From: Helicobacter pylori
GTDB taxonomy: Bacteria; Campylobacterota; Campylobacteria; Campylobacterales; Helicobacteraceae
Direction of reading: 5' to 3'
NCBI RefSeq assembly: GCF_016748675.1
Contig: NZ_CP051534.1
Location: forward strand, 744,001-808,000
DNA: 64,000 bases
Under the pieces are notes generated by a model. It saw nothing but the letters and a program-made list of their open reading frames with translations. It was not told the origin of the DNA and did not search any database. Both the position numbers and the translations under genes were made by a program. Below are positions 35,700 through 45,269 of this stretch, piece by piece. Every line of letters starts with the position of its first letter. Position 1 is the first letter of the stretch.

Positions 35700-36656
35700 A
35701 TGAAGGCTCGTGGTTTTAAGACAAAGATGCGTGGTTTTAAGATTTTTTCAGGGAGCGCTCACCCTGCATTTGGCAAAGAAGTGTCAAAGCATTTAGGCTT
35801 TCCCTTATCCAAAGCGGTGATAGGCAAATTCAGCGATGGTGAAATCAATATCCAAATCAGCGAATCGGTGCGCGGTAAAGATATTTTTATCATCCAGCCC
35901 ACTTGCGTGCCGGTCAATGACAATTTAATGGAATTGTTAGTCATGGTAGATGCTTTAAGGCGCAGTTCGGCCAATTCTATCACAGCGGTGTTGCCGTATT
36001 TTGGCTATGCCAGACAGGACAGAAAAGCGGCTCCACGAGTGCCTATCACGGCTAAAATGGTCGCTAATTTGATGCAAGAAGTGGGGATTGAAAGGATCAT
36101 TACGATGGATTTGCATGCCGGGCAAATCCAAGGCTTTTTTGATGTGCCGGTGGATAATTTATACGGATCTATCGTTTTTAGAGACTATATCCGCTCTAAA
36201 GCGTTAAAAAACCCTATAATCGCCAGCCCTGATGTGGGTGGGGTTACAAGAGCTAGGTATTTTGCCAATCAAATGGGCTTGGATTTAATCATCGTGGATA
36301 AGCGCCGTGAAAAAGCTAATGAAAGCGAAGTGATGAATATTATCGGCTCAGCCAAGGAGCGCGATGTGATTTTAGTGGATGATATGATTGATACCGCAGG
36401 CACGATCTGTAAAGCCGCTTTGGCTTTAAAAGAGCAAGGGGCGACTTCTGTCATGGCGTTAGGCACGCATGCGGTTTTGAGCGGGAATGCGATCAAGCGT
36501 ATTAAAGAAAGCGCGTTAGATGAAGTGGTGGTAACTAACTCTATCCCTTTAGTTCAAAAATGCGATAAAATCACCACTTTAAGCGTAGCGCCCTTATTTG
36601 CGGAAGTGATCAGAAGGATTTATCATAACGAAAGCGTCCAATCGCTTTTCACTTAA
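35700..36656 (+). CDS. prs: Ribose-phosphate pyrophosphokinase
   Basis: Prs makes PRPP from ribose 5-phosphate and ATP. ATG 35700 is chosen because AGGGA (35686-35690) is 9 bases upstream; the GTG at 35691 overlaps that ribosome site. The 318-residue protein shows FSGSAHPAFGKEV, FGYARQDRKAAPRVPITAK, the flexible loop KRREKANESEVMN and the PRPP site ILVDDMIDTAGTI. It is separated from the HIT gene by a short gap with a poor promoter. Confidence 0.95.
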   Translation: MKARGFKTKMRGFKIFSGSAHPAFGKEVSKHLGFPLSKAVIGKFSDGEINIQISESVRGKDIFIIQPTCVPVNDNLMELLVMVDALRRSSANSITAVLPYFGYARQDRKAAPRVPITAKMVANLMQEVGIERIITMDLHAGQIQGFFDVPVDNLYGSIVFRDYIRSKALKNPIIASPDVGGVTRARYFANQMGLDLIIVDKRREKANESEVMNIIGSAKERDVILVDDMIDTAGTICKAALALKEQGATSVMALGTHAVLSGNAIKRIKESALDEVVVTNSIPLVQKCDKITTLSVAPLFAEVIRRIYHNESVQSLFT

Positions 36657-36678
36657 AAAAGGAATAAAAAAATGGGAG

Positions 36679-36755
36679 TGGTGGATTCTGTAGGACTTGA
36701 ACCTACGACCAATCGGTTATGAGCCGAGCGCTCTGACCAGCTGAGCTAAGAATCC
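36679..36755 (-). tRNA. tRNA with CAT anticodon (probably elongator Met)
   Basis: A complete 77-nt cloverleaf on the minus strand: acceptor GGATTCT pairs with AGAATCC, D arm AGCTCAGCTGGTCAGAGC, anticodon loop CTCATAA, T arm GTAGGTTCAAGTCCTAC, and an encoded CCA end. The CAT anticodon (36719-36721) could be Met or lysidine-modified Ile; the D-arm layout resembles elongator Met. The first 39 nucleotides are also the last 12 codons and stop of rodA. Confidence 0.95.
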
Positions 36756-37862
36756 AAAATTCCCAAAGGATGGTTTGCTATTGTATCCAAAAATATAGCG
36801 AAAAGCAAGCAGGTTTTCTAGGATTGCAAACAGGATCATAAAAGTGATAAAACTGCTCCCCCCATAGCTGAATAAAGGCAAGGGAATGCCTACCACAGGG
36901 GCTAACCCTAAAGTCATGGCGATATTCACGCTGGAATAAACAAAGATTAAAATAGAAATCCCAAGGGCTACAATCTTTAAAAACCAATCGCTGTTGCTTT
37001 CAAACAGATAAAAAAATAAATGCAAACTCAAGCCTATATAAATCGCAAAAAGCAATATAGCCCCTAAAAACCCGAAACGCTCCACGAAGTAGGCGAATAT
37101 AAAATCGCTCGTTGCGATAGGCAAGAATTTGAATTTGGTTTGCGTGCATGCTTCTTTGGATTTGCCTAAAAACCCGCCCGATCCTATGGCGATAATGGAT
37201 TGCATGACATGGTAATTAGGCTTTTCAGAAAGAAAATCTGCGATGCGCTTTTTTTGGTAATCATGCAAGAAATGATAAGCGATAGGCGAAGCCACTATTA
37301 AAGCGATTAAAAGAGGGAGCCACACCCTAGTCCTTAAACCCACGATCAATAAAATCCCAAAACCCATGATGAGCACAATAAGGGCTGTGCCTAAATCAGG
37401 CTGTTTTAAAATCAAAGCCGCCGGTAAGCAAATGTAAAAACTAAGCTTTAAAAACATGCCCCAATCATAGCCCTTAAAAGGGGGCGGGTTTATTTTAATC
37501 AAATGCGCCAATAACAAAAGGATAGCGATTTTCACGGGTTCGCTGGGCTGTAAGGTGATAGAAGTGAAAGGAATGACTAGCCATCGCTGCGCCCCAAGCT
37601 TGCTCGATCCCATAAAATCCACTAACGCCAATAAAATCACGCACGCCCAATAAAGCGCAAAGAGCCACCGATCGAGCTTCCTAAAAGGGATAAAAAACAC
37701 TACCCAAAAGAGAAGAAACCCTATCGCATAATAAACCCCTTGCTTCAAGCTCAAAACCGCGCTGCTCTCAAAAATCAACAAAAAAGAAACCGCAAGCAAG
37801 GGGATGATAAACACGAAAGGCAAAAGATCAAAATGTATCCAAATCCTTTTGTCTAATGCCAT
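36717..37862 (-). CDS. rodA: Rod-shape protein RodA (SEDS peptidoglycan polymerase)
   Basis: RodA polymerises glycan strands for cell elongation. The 381-residue protein has about ten transmembrane segments, with SEDS signatures RWLVIPFTSITLQPSEPVKIA, KQPDLGTALI, and the C-terminal GLAPVVGIPLPLFSYGGSSF. The frame runs into the downstream tRNA gene on the same strand: the last 12 residues (GFLAQLVRALGS) are encoded by the tRNA 5' half, and the TAA stop overlaps the anticodon loop. No earlier stop exists. Confidence 0.93.
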   Translation of the reverse strand: MALDKRIWIHFDLLPFVFIIPLLAVSFLLIFESSAVLSLKQGVYYAIGFLLFWVVFFIPFRKLDRWLFALYWACVILLALVDFMGSSKLGAQRWLVIPFTSITLQPSEPVKIAILLLLAHLIKINPPPFKGYDWGMFLKLSFYICLPAALILKQPDLGTALIVLIMGFGILLIVGLRTRVWLPLLIALIVASPIAYHFLHDYQKKRIADFLSEKPNYHVMQSIIAIGSGGFLGKSKEACTQTKFKFLPIATSDFIFAYFVERFGFLGAILLFAIYIGLSLHLFFYLFESNSDWFLKIVALGISILIFVYSSVNIAMTLGLAPVVGIPLPLFSYGGSSFITFMILFAILENLLAFRYIFGYNSKPSFGNFGFLAQLVRALGS

Positions 37863-37884
37863 GCGTTTTTCATAACCCCTAATC

Positions 37885-39091
37885 TTATTGCGTTAATTTT
37901 TTGATTGTATCCAAGTTGAGATAATTCTCCTTAAAGAGAGAGGTTATCATGTCAACTTCACCAGGCAAATTCACTTCGCCTGTTTCATCATTAAAGCACT
38001 TTTCTAGCACTTTCAAATACGCAAACCCAATGCCTTCTGTGATAATCGCAGCGGTTGCGCCCCCTGCAACACTCCCTACAACAGGAATGAATTTAAGGAA
38101 GCCATTAACGAGCGTTCTCCCCACTTACGCGATAGCGGTTACGCTTAACAATCCTGCGACCAAACTCGCGCCCACAGATTTATCCAAATCCATTCCAAAA
38201 GCGTCATTCATTTTATAGATCATCCCCGCTTGAATGGGCGCGATAGCGAGCGCATCGCTAAAAGGTATGGGGATAAGCCCAGCCGCTCCTGCAGCGCTAG
38301 ATGCAACATGGATAATGGTTTTACATTCCTCTATCATGGCTTGTTTTCTTTCTTGAATCTTAACTTTTTGAATACTCAAAAAATGCCTTCTCTTATTTTT
38401 TTCAGCGTCTGAAAGGTATTTTTTCGTTTCATCTACCAATTCTTCTAAACCTTCAACAGGGACTTCCAACCCCCTAAACGAAAAGGCAACGGAATTGACT
38501 CTCACATAAGCTCTGACAAAACCTTTAAAGTCCCATTCTTCGTTTATGATCTCTTTAGTTTCCTGGACAAACGCCTCGCCGGCTTCGGCTTGAGTGTTTG
38601 TAAAAACGACAATCGTTGGGATATTCCAATTTTTAGCGAAGCTTAATAACTCTCTCTTGAACCCTAGAAGAAGTCTCTTTAACGCACAAATACGCCACAT
38701 CAATGGCTTCTTTTTCGCTAAGCGTTTTAAAAGAATCTTCCATTTCTTTTTTAATGCTTTGCATGGTGTCGTGGTAATCTTTATCTTCAATGCCTTTAGT
38801 GTCCCACAAAATCAAGCCTTTTTCTTCATCAATGTATTTTTCAAGATGCTGAGTGATGGGCTTTCCTACGCCCGCTTTAGCGATTTCTTTACCAAATAAA
38901 GCGTTAACGAGCGAGCTTTTACCCACCCCAGTAGCCCCCATGAGCAAAATATTCATGATTGGTTTTTCTTTTTTGATGGCTTCGTGCAGTTTTTCCATAT
39001 TCAATCCTCCTTCTTTCCCATCAAGCGTGAACGCGTCGCCTAAAAACTTGTGCAAAATGCCGTTCAGTTTATCATGCCCGTTATGTTCCAT
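37885..39091 (-). pseudogene. GTPase with DUF697-like membrane tail, disrupted twice
   Basis: Start ATG 39091 follows AAAGGGG. The P-loop GATGVGKSS (residues 52-60) and WDTKG begin an Era/dynamin-type GTPase. At the (AG)4 tract (38650-38657) the frame shifts; five units would join ETSSRVQER to ELLSFAKNWNIPTIVVFTN. The second frame runs through a helical linker and a hydrophobic DUF697-like region (ALAIAPIQAGMIYK) to TAA at 38125-38127, then continues open through VGRTLVNGFLKFIPVVG to 37885. A Gln CAA turned into TAA is the simplest origin. Repaired, the protein is about 402 residues. From memory 26695 HP0744 carries a longer AG tract here, so it is a known slippage gene. Confidence 0.85.
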
Positions 39092-39224
39092 TAGAACCCC
39101 TTTTAAAAATGATTTGAGCCACAAAATGTTGTCGCACCGATTATAGCGTATTAAAATAATGAAATAGGATTTTTTTAAGGTTTTGAGTAGAATAATGGTT
39201 TTTAAAAATGCAAAAAGAGTTTGA

Positions 39225-40208
39225 ATGCAAAAAGTTTTCATCGCCCCTACCCATTACAAACGCCTTGATGAATTTTTAGCCAAAGAATTGCAAATTTCTA
39301 AAAACCAGGTATTGAATTTGATTAAAGAGGGGTTGGTGTTTTGTCAAAAAAAGGAGGTGAAAAAAGGGGGGCTAGCCTTAAAAGAGGGCGATGAAATCAC
39401 GCTTTTAACGCCCAAAATCACGCCCAAACCCTTAAAAAAAGAGCTTGATTTAGAAATAGAAGTCATTTTTGAAGATGAAGACTTGTTGGTGTTGAATAAG
39501 CCCCCTAATCTAGTCGTCCATAAAGCCCCAAGCGTGAAAGAGCCTACTTTAGTGGATTGGTTAAAATCTCAAAATTACGAGCTTTCCAATCTAGGCTCAA
39601 AAGAGCGCTATGGGATTGTGCATCGTTTGGATAAGGACACGAGCGGAGGGATTGTCATCGCTAAAAACAATTTTACCCATGTTCATTTGAGCGAGCAACT
39701 CAAAACCAAAATGATGGGGCGCTACTATATCGCCTTGCTTTCAACGCCCTTAAAAGAAGAAAAAATGAGCGTGGAATGCTATTTGACAAGAAACCCTAAT
39801 AACCGCTTAAAAATGATAGCGCTCAAAGCGGCCAAAAAAGAAAAAAGCCGCTATTCTAAAAGCGAATTTACTAGCTTGCTGACTTCTCAAAATAATCTTA
39901 ATTTGATAGGGGCTAAATTGTTCACCGGGCGCACGCACCAGATCAGAGCGCATTTGGAATATTTGAACAGACACATCATAGGCGATAATCTTTATGGGCT
40001 TAATCAAGCGCTTCCTAAAGAAGAAATAAGAATCATGCTGCATGCCTATTTGATAGAGTTCAAACACCCTAGAAGCGAGCAAAAACTGCGCTTTAAAGTT
40101 CCCCTATTAAAGGATATGTTAGAATACTTTAAAAAAGTTTTTGACAAGGAGAATTTAGATGAGGTCTTGGATGAAGAAAAAATACTTCACGCTTTTATTG
40201 CAAAGTAG
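39225..40208 (+). CDS. rluD: Ribosomal large-subunit pseudouridine synthase (RluD/RluC type)
   Basis: The 327-residue protein has an N-terminal S4 RNA-binding domain (RLDEFLAKELQISKNQVLNLIKEGLV, about residues 11-36) and the catalytic motif GIVHRLDKDTSGGIVIAK (about 128-145) with the essential Asp. TGRTHQIRAHL follows. It modifies uridines of 23S rRNA; whether the target set is RluC- or RluD-like cannot be told. Its last 50 bases overlap the start of the FN3 lipoprotein gene. Confidence 0.88.
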   Translation: MQKVFIAPTHYKRLDEFLAKELQISKNQVLNLIKEGLVFCQKKEVKKGGLALKEGDEITLLTPKITPKPLKKELDLEIEVIFEDEDLLVLNKPPNLVVHKAPSVKEPTLVDWLKSQNYELSNLGSKERYGIVHRLDKDTSGGIVIAKNNFTHVHLSEQLKTKMMGRYYIALLSTPLKEEKMSVECYLTRNPNNRLKMIALKAAKKEKSRYSKSEFTSLLTSQNNLNLIGAKLFTGRTHQIRAHLEYLNRHIIGDNLYGLNQALPKEEIRIMLHAYLIEFKHPRSEQKLRFKVPLLKDMLEYFKKVFDKENLDEVLDEEKILHAFIAK

Positions 40209-41418
40209 TGTGGTATTAGCGGTTTTTATAGGGTGTTCTTCTACCAGGAATCATACTTTTTCAGCCCTTAGTAATCAAGAAAATACAGACATTAATCTTC
40301 CGGTAGTCCATTCTGTTAAAACGATTAACGATGTGAGTTCAGTGGGTTTTGAATGGCCTAAAATCGCTGATACTTATGATATTGATGGGTTTATTTTGTA
40401 TCGTTTGAAAAAAGACTCCAAGCTTAAAAGAATCGCCACGATTAAAAACCCTTATGCGACCCATTATTATGATGAGGGGCTAGAAACAGAGAGTTCTTAC
40501 ACTTACCAACTCGCTACTTACAAGGGCGATAAAATCTCTAAACTTTCAGAGCCCATTTTAGTGAAAACCTCTTTTATTAATCCTGTAGAAAGCGTGTTTG
40601 CAAGCCTTGAATACCCTAAAAGCGTGAAAGTCTTTTGGAGCCCGCACCCTAACCCTAGCGTTTCTAAATACATCATCCAAAGGCAGAATAAAGACGGCAA
40701 ATTTGTTAGCGTAGGGGCTGTTAGGAACCGCTTGTTTGTAGAGTTTTTTGATAAAGATTTAGAAGATGGGAAAAAATACCGCTACCAAGTCATCGCCGAA
40801 AATTTCATGGGGGATAAATCCAGGCCTAGCATCATAGTAGAAGGGAAAACCAAAGATTTACCCAAAGAAATCACTAATATTAGAGTGAGCCAAAACCTCA
40901 CCCGACACATTGAATTGAGTTGGGATAAATCCCATGAAGAAGATGTGATAGCTTATCGCATTTACGCTTCCAATAACCGCAACGATAAATACAAATTCAT
41001 CGCTCAAACCACCAACACTTCCTATGTGGATAAAATAGAAAAAGACAACCTCACTCGTTATTACAAAGTCGTCGCCCTTGATAAAACGCATCTTGAAGGG
41101 GCATTACCCAAAGATCCTGCAATGGGTGAAACCGCTGATAGGCCCGAAGCCCCTATCATCACTAAAGGGACTATTCAAGACTCTTCAGCTCTCATTCAAT
41201 GGGAAAATAACCCAAGCGCTAAAATAGCCACTTATGCGGTGTATCGTTTTGAAGCCAATTCTAAAACCCCTTTACGCTTTGGGAATATCACCAAAAACCA
41301 ATTCGTGGATAAGGACATGAAAGTGGGCGTGGCTTATCGCTACCAAGTGGTGAGCGTGGATAAAGATGGTTTAGAGTCGCACCCAAGCAAAGAAGTGCGT
41401 TTGTTTTTAGAGCGCTAA
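40159..41418 (+). CDS. Fibronectin type III repeat lipoprotein
   Basis: AAGGAG lies 7 bases before ATG 40159. The signal sequence (about residues 1-26) ends in AVFIGCSS, a lipobox-like Cys, so the mature protein is probably lipid-anchored. About four FN3-like repeats follow (roughly residues 45-140, 142-235, 238-325, 328-419), each with the W..P..A..Y..Y pattern (FEWPKIADTYDIDGFILYR; VFWSPHPNPSVSKYIIQR; LSWDKSHEEDVIAYRIYA; IQWENNPSAKIATYAVYR). A periplasmic or surface binding scaffold is inferred. It begins inside the end of rluD (50-base overlap). Confidence 0.85.
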   Translation: MRSWMKKKYFTLLLQSSVVLAVFIGCSSTRNHTFSALSNQENTDINLPVVHSVKTINDVSSVGFEWPKIADTYDIDGFILYRLKKDSKLKRIATIKNPYATHYYDEGLETESSYTYQLATYKGDKISKLSEPILVKTSFINPVESVFASLEYPKSVKVFWSPHPNPSVSKYIIQRQNKDGKFVSVGAVRNRLFVEFFDKDLEDGKKYRYQVIAENFMGDKSRPSIIVEGKTKDLPKEITNIRVSQNLTRHIELSWDKSHEEDVIAYRIYASNNRNDKYKFIAQTTNTSYVDKIEKDNLTRYYKVVALDKTHLEGALPKDPAMGETADRPEAPIITKGTIQDSSALIQWENNPSAKIATYAVYRFEANSKTPLRFGNITKNQFVDKDMKVGVAYRYQVVSVDKDGLESHPSKEVRLFLER

Positions 41419-41428
41419 AAGGGTTTTA

Positions 41429-42610
41429 ATGCCCCATTTCTTAGCCAAGCTGGATTTTAAACCCTTAGAATACCCCTTAATTGAAGGTGATTTTTGTTTT
41501 CATAAGGAATTTTTAAGCTTAAAACACCCCACTAAAAGCTGTGTGTATGCGAGTTTTAAGGATCGCATTTTTTTATTGCAAAAAATCAGGCGAGCGAATG
41601 ATTTTTTAATCAAAAGCGAAAAAGCAACGCCCTTAAAAAGAGAGGTTTTAAAACAAGCTTTAAGGATTTATTCGCAATCTTTTGAAGTCATTTCGCATAA
41701 TTTGCAAGAAAATTCTAAACATGCGAGCGGAAAAAAAACCCTTGATTTAGAAACTTTTGAAGACTTTATTCAAAAAAATCAAGCCCCTATTTTAGTAGAA
41801 ATTGGTTTTGGGAGTGGGAGGCATTTGATAGAACTAGCCAAAAACAACCCCACTAAAACATGCTTAGGGATAGAGATTCACACCCCATCTATCGCGCAAG
41901 CGTTAAAGCAAATTGAGCTGTTGGATTTGAAAAATCTGCATATCTTGCAAGGCGATGGCCGTTTGGTTTTAGAGAGCATGCCAAATCACAAGTGCGAGAA
42001 AATTTTTGTGCATTTCCCTGTGCCATGGAATGAGAAAAAACACCGCCGGGTGCTAAGCGAAAAGTTTTTAAACGAAGCTTTAAGGGTTTTAAAGCCTAAA
42101 GGGTTTTTGGAATTACGAACCGATGATGGCCTTTATTTTGAAGACAGCTTAAAATTAGCCCTAAAAAACTTTAAATGCGAGATAGAAATCAAAAAAAACG
42201 CTCAAATACCGGTTGTCAGCAAGTATGAAGCGCGTTGGAATAAACTCAAAAAAGATATTTATGATTTAAGAATTTATTCTTTAGAATTGAATGAAACCCC
42301 TTTTTATCATCATGCATTTGATTTTTCTTTTGATACAATAACAATTAATAAAAAGAGCGTTGGAACGATTTTAAAAACCCCAAAAATCATCCAAGAGGGG
42401 TATTTTGTGCATGTTTGTAATATTTATGAGAATAAGGGGGATTTTTTAGTGGAATTGAGTATGGGGGATTTTGATTGGCCTGTGCGTTTGTTTGTTTTAT
42501 TGACAGAAAATCAGATTTTTTATCTCAATAAAAGCCCCTTAAAAACCTTAAACAACCACAAAGCGCATCTTTTACTCCAAAATATCCTAAGCCAAAAGGG
42601 AATTGGATGA
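41429..42610 (+). CDS. trmB: tRNA (guanine-N7)-methyltransferase TrmB
   Basis: TrmB makes m7G46 in tRNAs. The SAM-binding strand ILVEIGFGSGRHLIELA (about residues 121-137), the ILQGDGRLVLE loop and the substrate motif IFVHFPVPWNEKKHRRVLSE (FPxPW..KKHRR) are diagnostic. Length is 393 residues, far longer than E. coli TrmB: about 110 extra N-terminal and 90 extra C-terminal residues of unknown role, as in other epsilonproteobacteria. Its stop overlaps the ftsE ATG by 4 bases. Confidence 0.92.
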   Translation: MPHFLAKLDFKPLEYPLIEGDFCFHKEFLSLKHPTKSCVYASFKDRIFLLQKIRRANDFLIKSEKATPLKREVLKQALRIYSQSFEVISHNLQENSKHASGKKTLDLETFEDFIQKNQAPILVEIGFGSGRHLIELAKNNPTKTCLGIEIHTPSIAQALKQIELLDLKNLHILQGDGRLVLESMPNHKCEKIFVHFPVPWNEKKHRRVLSEKFLNEALRVLKPKGFLELRTDDGLYFEDSLKLALKNFKCEIEIKKNAQIPVVSKYEARWNKLKKDIYDLRIYSLELNETPFYHHAFDFSFDTITINKKSVGTILKTPKIIQEGYFVHVCNIYENKGDFLVELSMGDFDWPVRLFVLLTENQIFYLNKSPLKTLNNHKAHLLLQNILSQKGIG

Positions 42611-43278
42611 GTGTGATCATCGCAGCGAACAATCTGTGCTTACAATACCAGCAAAACGAACCGGTCATTAAGCATGCTAATTTACGCATCAAACGCAAGG
42701 ATTTTGTGTTCATTTCAGGGCCTAGCGGGAGCGGTAAAAGCACGCTTTTGCGTTCGTTCTATGGGGATTTAAAACTTTTTAGCGGTAAATTAGAAGTTTG
42801 CAATATCAACATGAACAACGCTTCACAATCAACGATTTTAGATTTGCGTAAAAATATCGGCGTGGTTTTCCAAGATTATAAATTGATTCAAGATTACACG
42901 ATTGAGCAAAACATCAAACTGCCCATGGTGATTTGCGGCGTTAAAAAAGAAGAATGCCGCTTGCAGCTAGAAAAACTTTTAGGGCATATTGATTTGCGCC
43001 ATAAGGCTAACCGCTACCCCAAAGAGCTCAGCGGGGGCGAACAACAGCGAGTGGCTATGGCTAGAGCTATGGCAAACTGCCCTGAACTCATTTTAGCCGA
43101 TGAGCCTACCGGGAATTTAGACGATTATTCTAGCGATAAAATCTGGAGTTTGTTAAGGGGCATGAACACGCAATTAAACGCTACGATCGTGGTGGTTACA
43201 CACAAATTCCCTAAAAATTTTAGCGCTTATCACCGAAAATTTTATATAGAAGATGGGGAAGTTTATGAATACTCTTAA
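42607..43278 (+). CDS. ftsE: Cell-division ABC ATPase FtsE
   Basis: FtsE with FtsX transmits ATP-driven conformational change to periplasmic hydrolase activators at the septum. Walker [13 protein letters not shown] (about residues 38-49), Q-loop [12 protein letters not shown], signature [15 protein letters not shown], Walker [13 protein letters not shown] and H-loop VVTHKF are all intact in 223 residues. It starts 4 bases inside trmB and overlaps ftsX. Confidence 0.94.
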   Translation: MSVIIAANNLCLQYQQNEPVIKHANLRIKRKDFVFISGPSGSGKSTLLRSFYGDLKLFSGKLEVCNINMNNASQSTILDLRKNIGVVFQDYKLIQDYTIEQNIKLPMVICGVKKEECRLQLEKLLGHIDLRHKANRYPKELSGGEQQRVAMARAMANCPELILADEPTGNLDDYSSDKIWSLLRGMNTQLNATIVVVTHKFPKNFSAYHRKFYIEDGEVYEYS

Positions 43279-44071
43279 AAAGCATTTAGCCTTTATCATT
43301 CCCCTAGTAGCGTTATTGTTTAGCTTGGAGTGCGTGTTATTTATCAATCAAGCGATAGAGCAAAAAGAAAAAAAATTGATTGAAGATTATTCGGTCGTGT
43401 TGGCCAGCACGCAAAAATTAAACTTGGAATTGTTGCGTCAAAATTTTAGCGAAATTATTGCGTTAAAAGAAATTGATCCCAATTACTCTTTAGAGCCTCT
43501 TCAAAAAACTTTAGGCATGGACGGGCTTAAGGAATTGAGAAAAAATTTACCCTTTTTTTATTCTTTACAACTTTCCACATTCCCCACTCAAGAGCGTTTA
43601 GAAAACATTAAAGAAAAATTGCTCAAAATCCCTGGCGTTCAAAAAGTTGAAGTCTTTGCCAAAACTTACATGCAAGTGTATGATCTCTTGAGTTTTATTA
43701 AAGCAGCGGTCTATATCTTTGCGTTAGTGGTCTTTGTCTTATCGGTTTTATTGATGTTTAAACAAGTCCGCATCTGGATCTATCAATACCATGAGAGGTT
43801 GGAGATTATGGATTTATTAGGGGCTTCGGTGTCTTTTAAAAACGGGTTTTTGTATAAAATAGCTTTAATGGATTCCATAATCGCTAGTTTTTTAGCCCCC
43901 ATGTTCATGCTCTATATCACTTCGCAAAAAGGTTTTGAAAAAACGATGGATACTTTGGGTATTATAGGAGGCGCGTTTGTTTTAAACCATTTTTTATGGG
44001 GACTGCTTTTTAGCCTTGTGGTCTCATTTGTTTCTGTTTTACTTGTAGCCTGGAGAACTAGACATGTATAA
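43265..44071 (+). CDS. ftsX: Cell-division membrane protein FtsX
   Basis: FtsX is the membrane partner of FtsE. I start at ATG 43265 ([12 protein letters not shown]), preceded by GGGGA at 5 bases; the ATG at 43253 lacks a site. The 268-residue protein has four transmembrane segments, a periplasmic loop after the first (about residues 35-130) and the FtsX C-terminal permease region with MDLLGASVSFKNGFLYKIALMD. It overlaps the ftsE end and, by 8 bases, the start of the EnvC-like gene. Confidence 0.92.
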   Translation: MNTLKKHLAFIIPLVALLFSLECVLFINQAIEQKEKKLIEDYSVVLASTQKLNLELLRQNFSEIIALKEIDPNYSLEPLQKTLGMDGLKELRKNLPFFYSLQLSTFPTQERLENIKEKLLKIPGVQKVEVFAKTYMQVYDLLSFIKAAVYIFALVVFVLSVLLMFKQVRIWIYQYHERLEIMDLLGASVSFKNGFLYKIALMDSIIASFLAPMFMLYITSQKGFEKTMDTLGIIGGAFVLNHFLWGLLFSLVVSFVSVLLVAWRTRHV

Positions 44072-45266
44072 ATTAGGGGTGTTTTTGTTAGCCACCTTAC
44101 TATCAGCTAACACGCAAAAAGTGAGCGATATTGCTAAAGATATTCAACACAAAGAAACCCTTTTGAAAAAAACCCATGAAGAAAAAAACCAATTGAACAG
44201 CCGTTTGAGTTCTTTAGGCGAAGCGATCCGCTCTAAAGAGCTTCAAAAAGCTGAGATGGAGCGCCAAATGATCGCCTTAAAAAAGAGTCTTGAAAAAAAT
44301 CGTAACGAAAGTTTGGCGCAAGAAAAAGTCCTAACTAACTACCGCAAGTCTTTGGATCATTTGCAAAAACAGCGATCGTTTTTACAAAAGAGGGTGTTTG
44401 ATGCACTTTTACAGGATTTTCTTTTTTCACAAGCCCTAAAGGGGCAGAATTTAGCCTCTTCTAATGATGTTATCTTGCAAGTAGCGTTTGAAAACTTGCA
44501 CCAAAGCACTCTGTCTAAAATGTCGCAACTAAGCCAAGAAGAAAAGGATCTCAACGCGCAAGCTTTAAAAGTCAAAAGCAGCATTCAAAAAATCTCATCT
44601 GTCATAGATGAGCAAAAAACTCGTGAAGTAACCTTAAAATTCTTGAAAACCGAACAAGATAAGCTCATTTTGAGCATGCAAAAAGATTATGCGATCTATA
44701 ACCAACGCCTAACCCTTTTAGAAAAAGAGCGCCAGAATTTAAACGCTCTTTTAAAACGCTTAAACATCATCAAACAAAACAGAGAATATGAAGAAAAAGT
44801 CAGTTTGAAAAAATCTTCTCAAGCCTTAGAAGTCAAACAAGTAGCGAGCTCTTATCAAAATATCAACACCACGAGCTATAACGGGCCAAAAACGATCGCC
44901 CCTTTGAACGATTATGAAGTGGTGCAAAAATTTGGCCCTTATATTGATCCGGTTTATAATTTAAAAATTTTTAGCGAGTCTATTACGCTCGTGTCAAAAA
45001 CCCCAAACGCTTTGGTGCGTAATGTTTTAGACGGGAAAATCGTGTTCGCTAAAGAAATCAACATGCTTAAAAAAGTCGTTATCATTGAGCATAAAAACGG
45101 CATCCGCACGATTTATTCTCAACTGGATAAAATCGCCCCCACCATTAAAAGCGGCATGCGGATCCAAAAAGGCTATGTTTTAGGGCGCATTGATCAACGC
45201 TTGGGCTTTGAAGTTACCATGAAAGAAAAACACATCAACCCCCTAGAACTCATCGCGCGCAATTAA
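44064..45266 (+). CDS. EnvC-like coiled-coil protein with degenerate LytM domain
   Basis: A signal peptide (about residues 1-15) precedes about 240 residues of coiled coil, then a C-terminal LytM (M23) domain. That domain lacks the zinc ligands: FGPYIDPVYN stands where the first His..Asp should be, and YSQLDKI replaces the HxH motif. This is the state of EnvC, which does not cut peptidoglycan but activates amidases under FtsEX control. The gene is coupled to ftsX, and the amidase amiA is in the same window. About 400 residues. The start overlaps ftsX by 8 bases. Confidence 0.88.
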   Translation: MYKLGVFLLATLLSANTQKVSDIAKDIQHKETLLKKTHEEKNQLNSRLSSLGEAIRSKELQKAEMERQMIALKKSLEKNRNESLAQEKVLTNYRKSLDHLQKQRSFLQKRVFDALLQDFLFSQALKGQNLASSNDVILQVAFENLHQSTLSKMSQLSQEEKDLNAQALKVKSSIQKISSVIDEQKTREVTLKFLKTEQDKLILSMQKDYAIYNQRLTLLEKERQNLNALLKRLNIIKQNREYEEKVSLKKSSQALEVKQVASSYQNINTTSYNGPKTIAPLNDYEVVQKFGPYIDPVYNLKIFSESITLVSKTPNALVRNVLDGKIVFAKEINMLKKVVIIEHKNGIRTIYSQLDKIAPTIKSGMRIQKGYVLGRIDQRLGFEVTMKEKHINPLELIARN

Positions 45267-45269
45267 GAT

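Noticed and set aside
36679..36755. Initiator tRNA-Met
   Set aside because: Initiator tRNAs have a mismatch at the first acceptor pair and GGG/CCC pairs under the anticodon; here the first pair is G-C and the anticodon stem is CGGCT...ACCGA, so elongator Met or Ile (CAT) fits better.
40858..41091. Minus-strand ORF inside the FN3 lipoprotein gene
   Set aside because: Shadow of a strong coding frame with no start signal of its own; the same applies to the many long antisense frames across this window.
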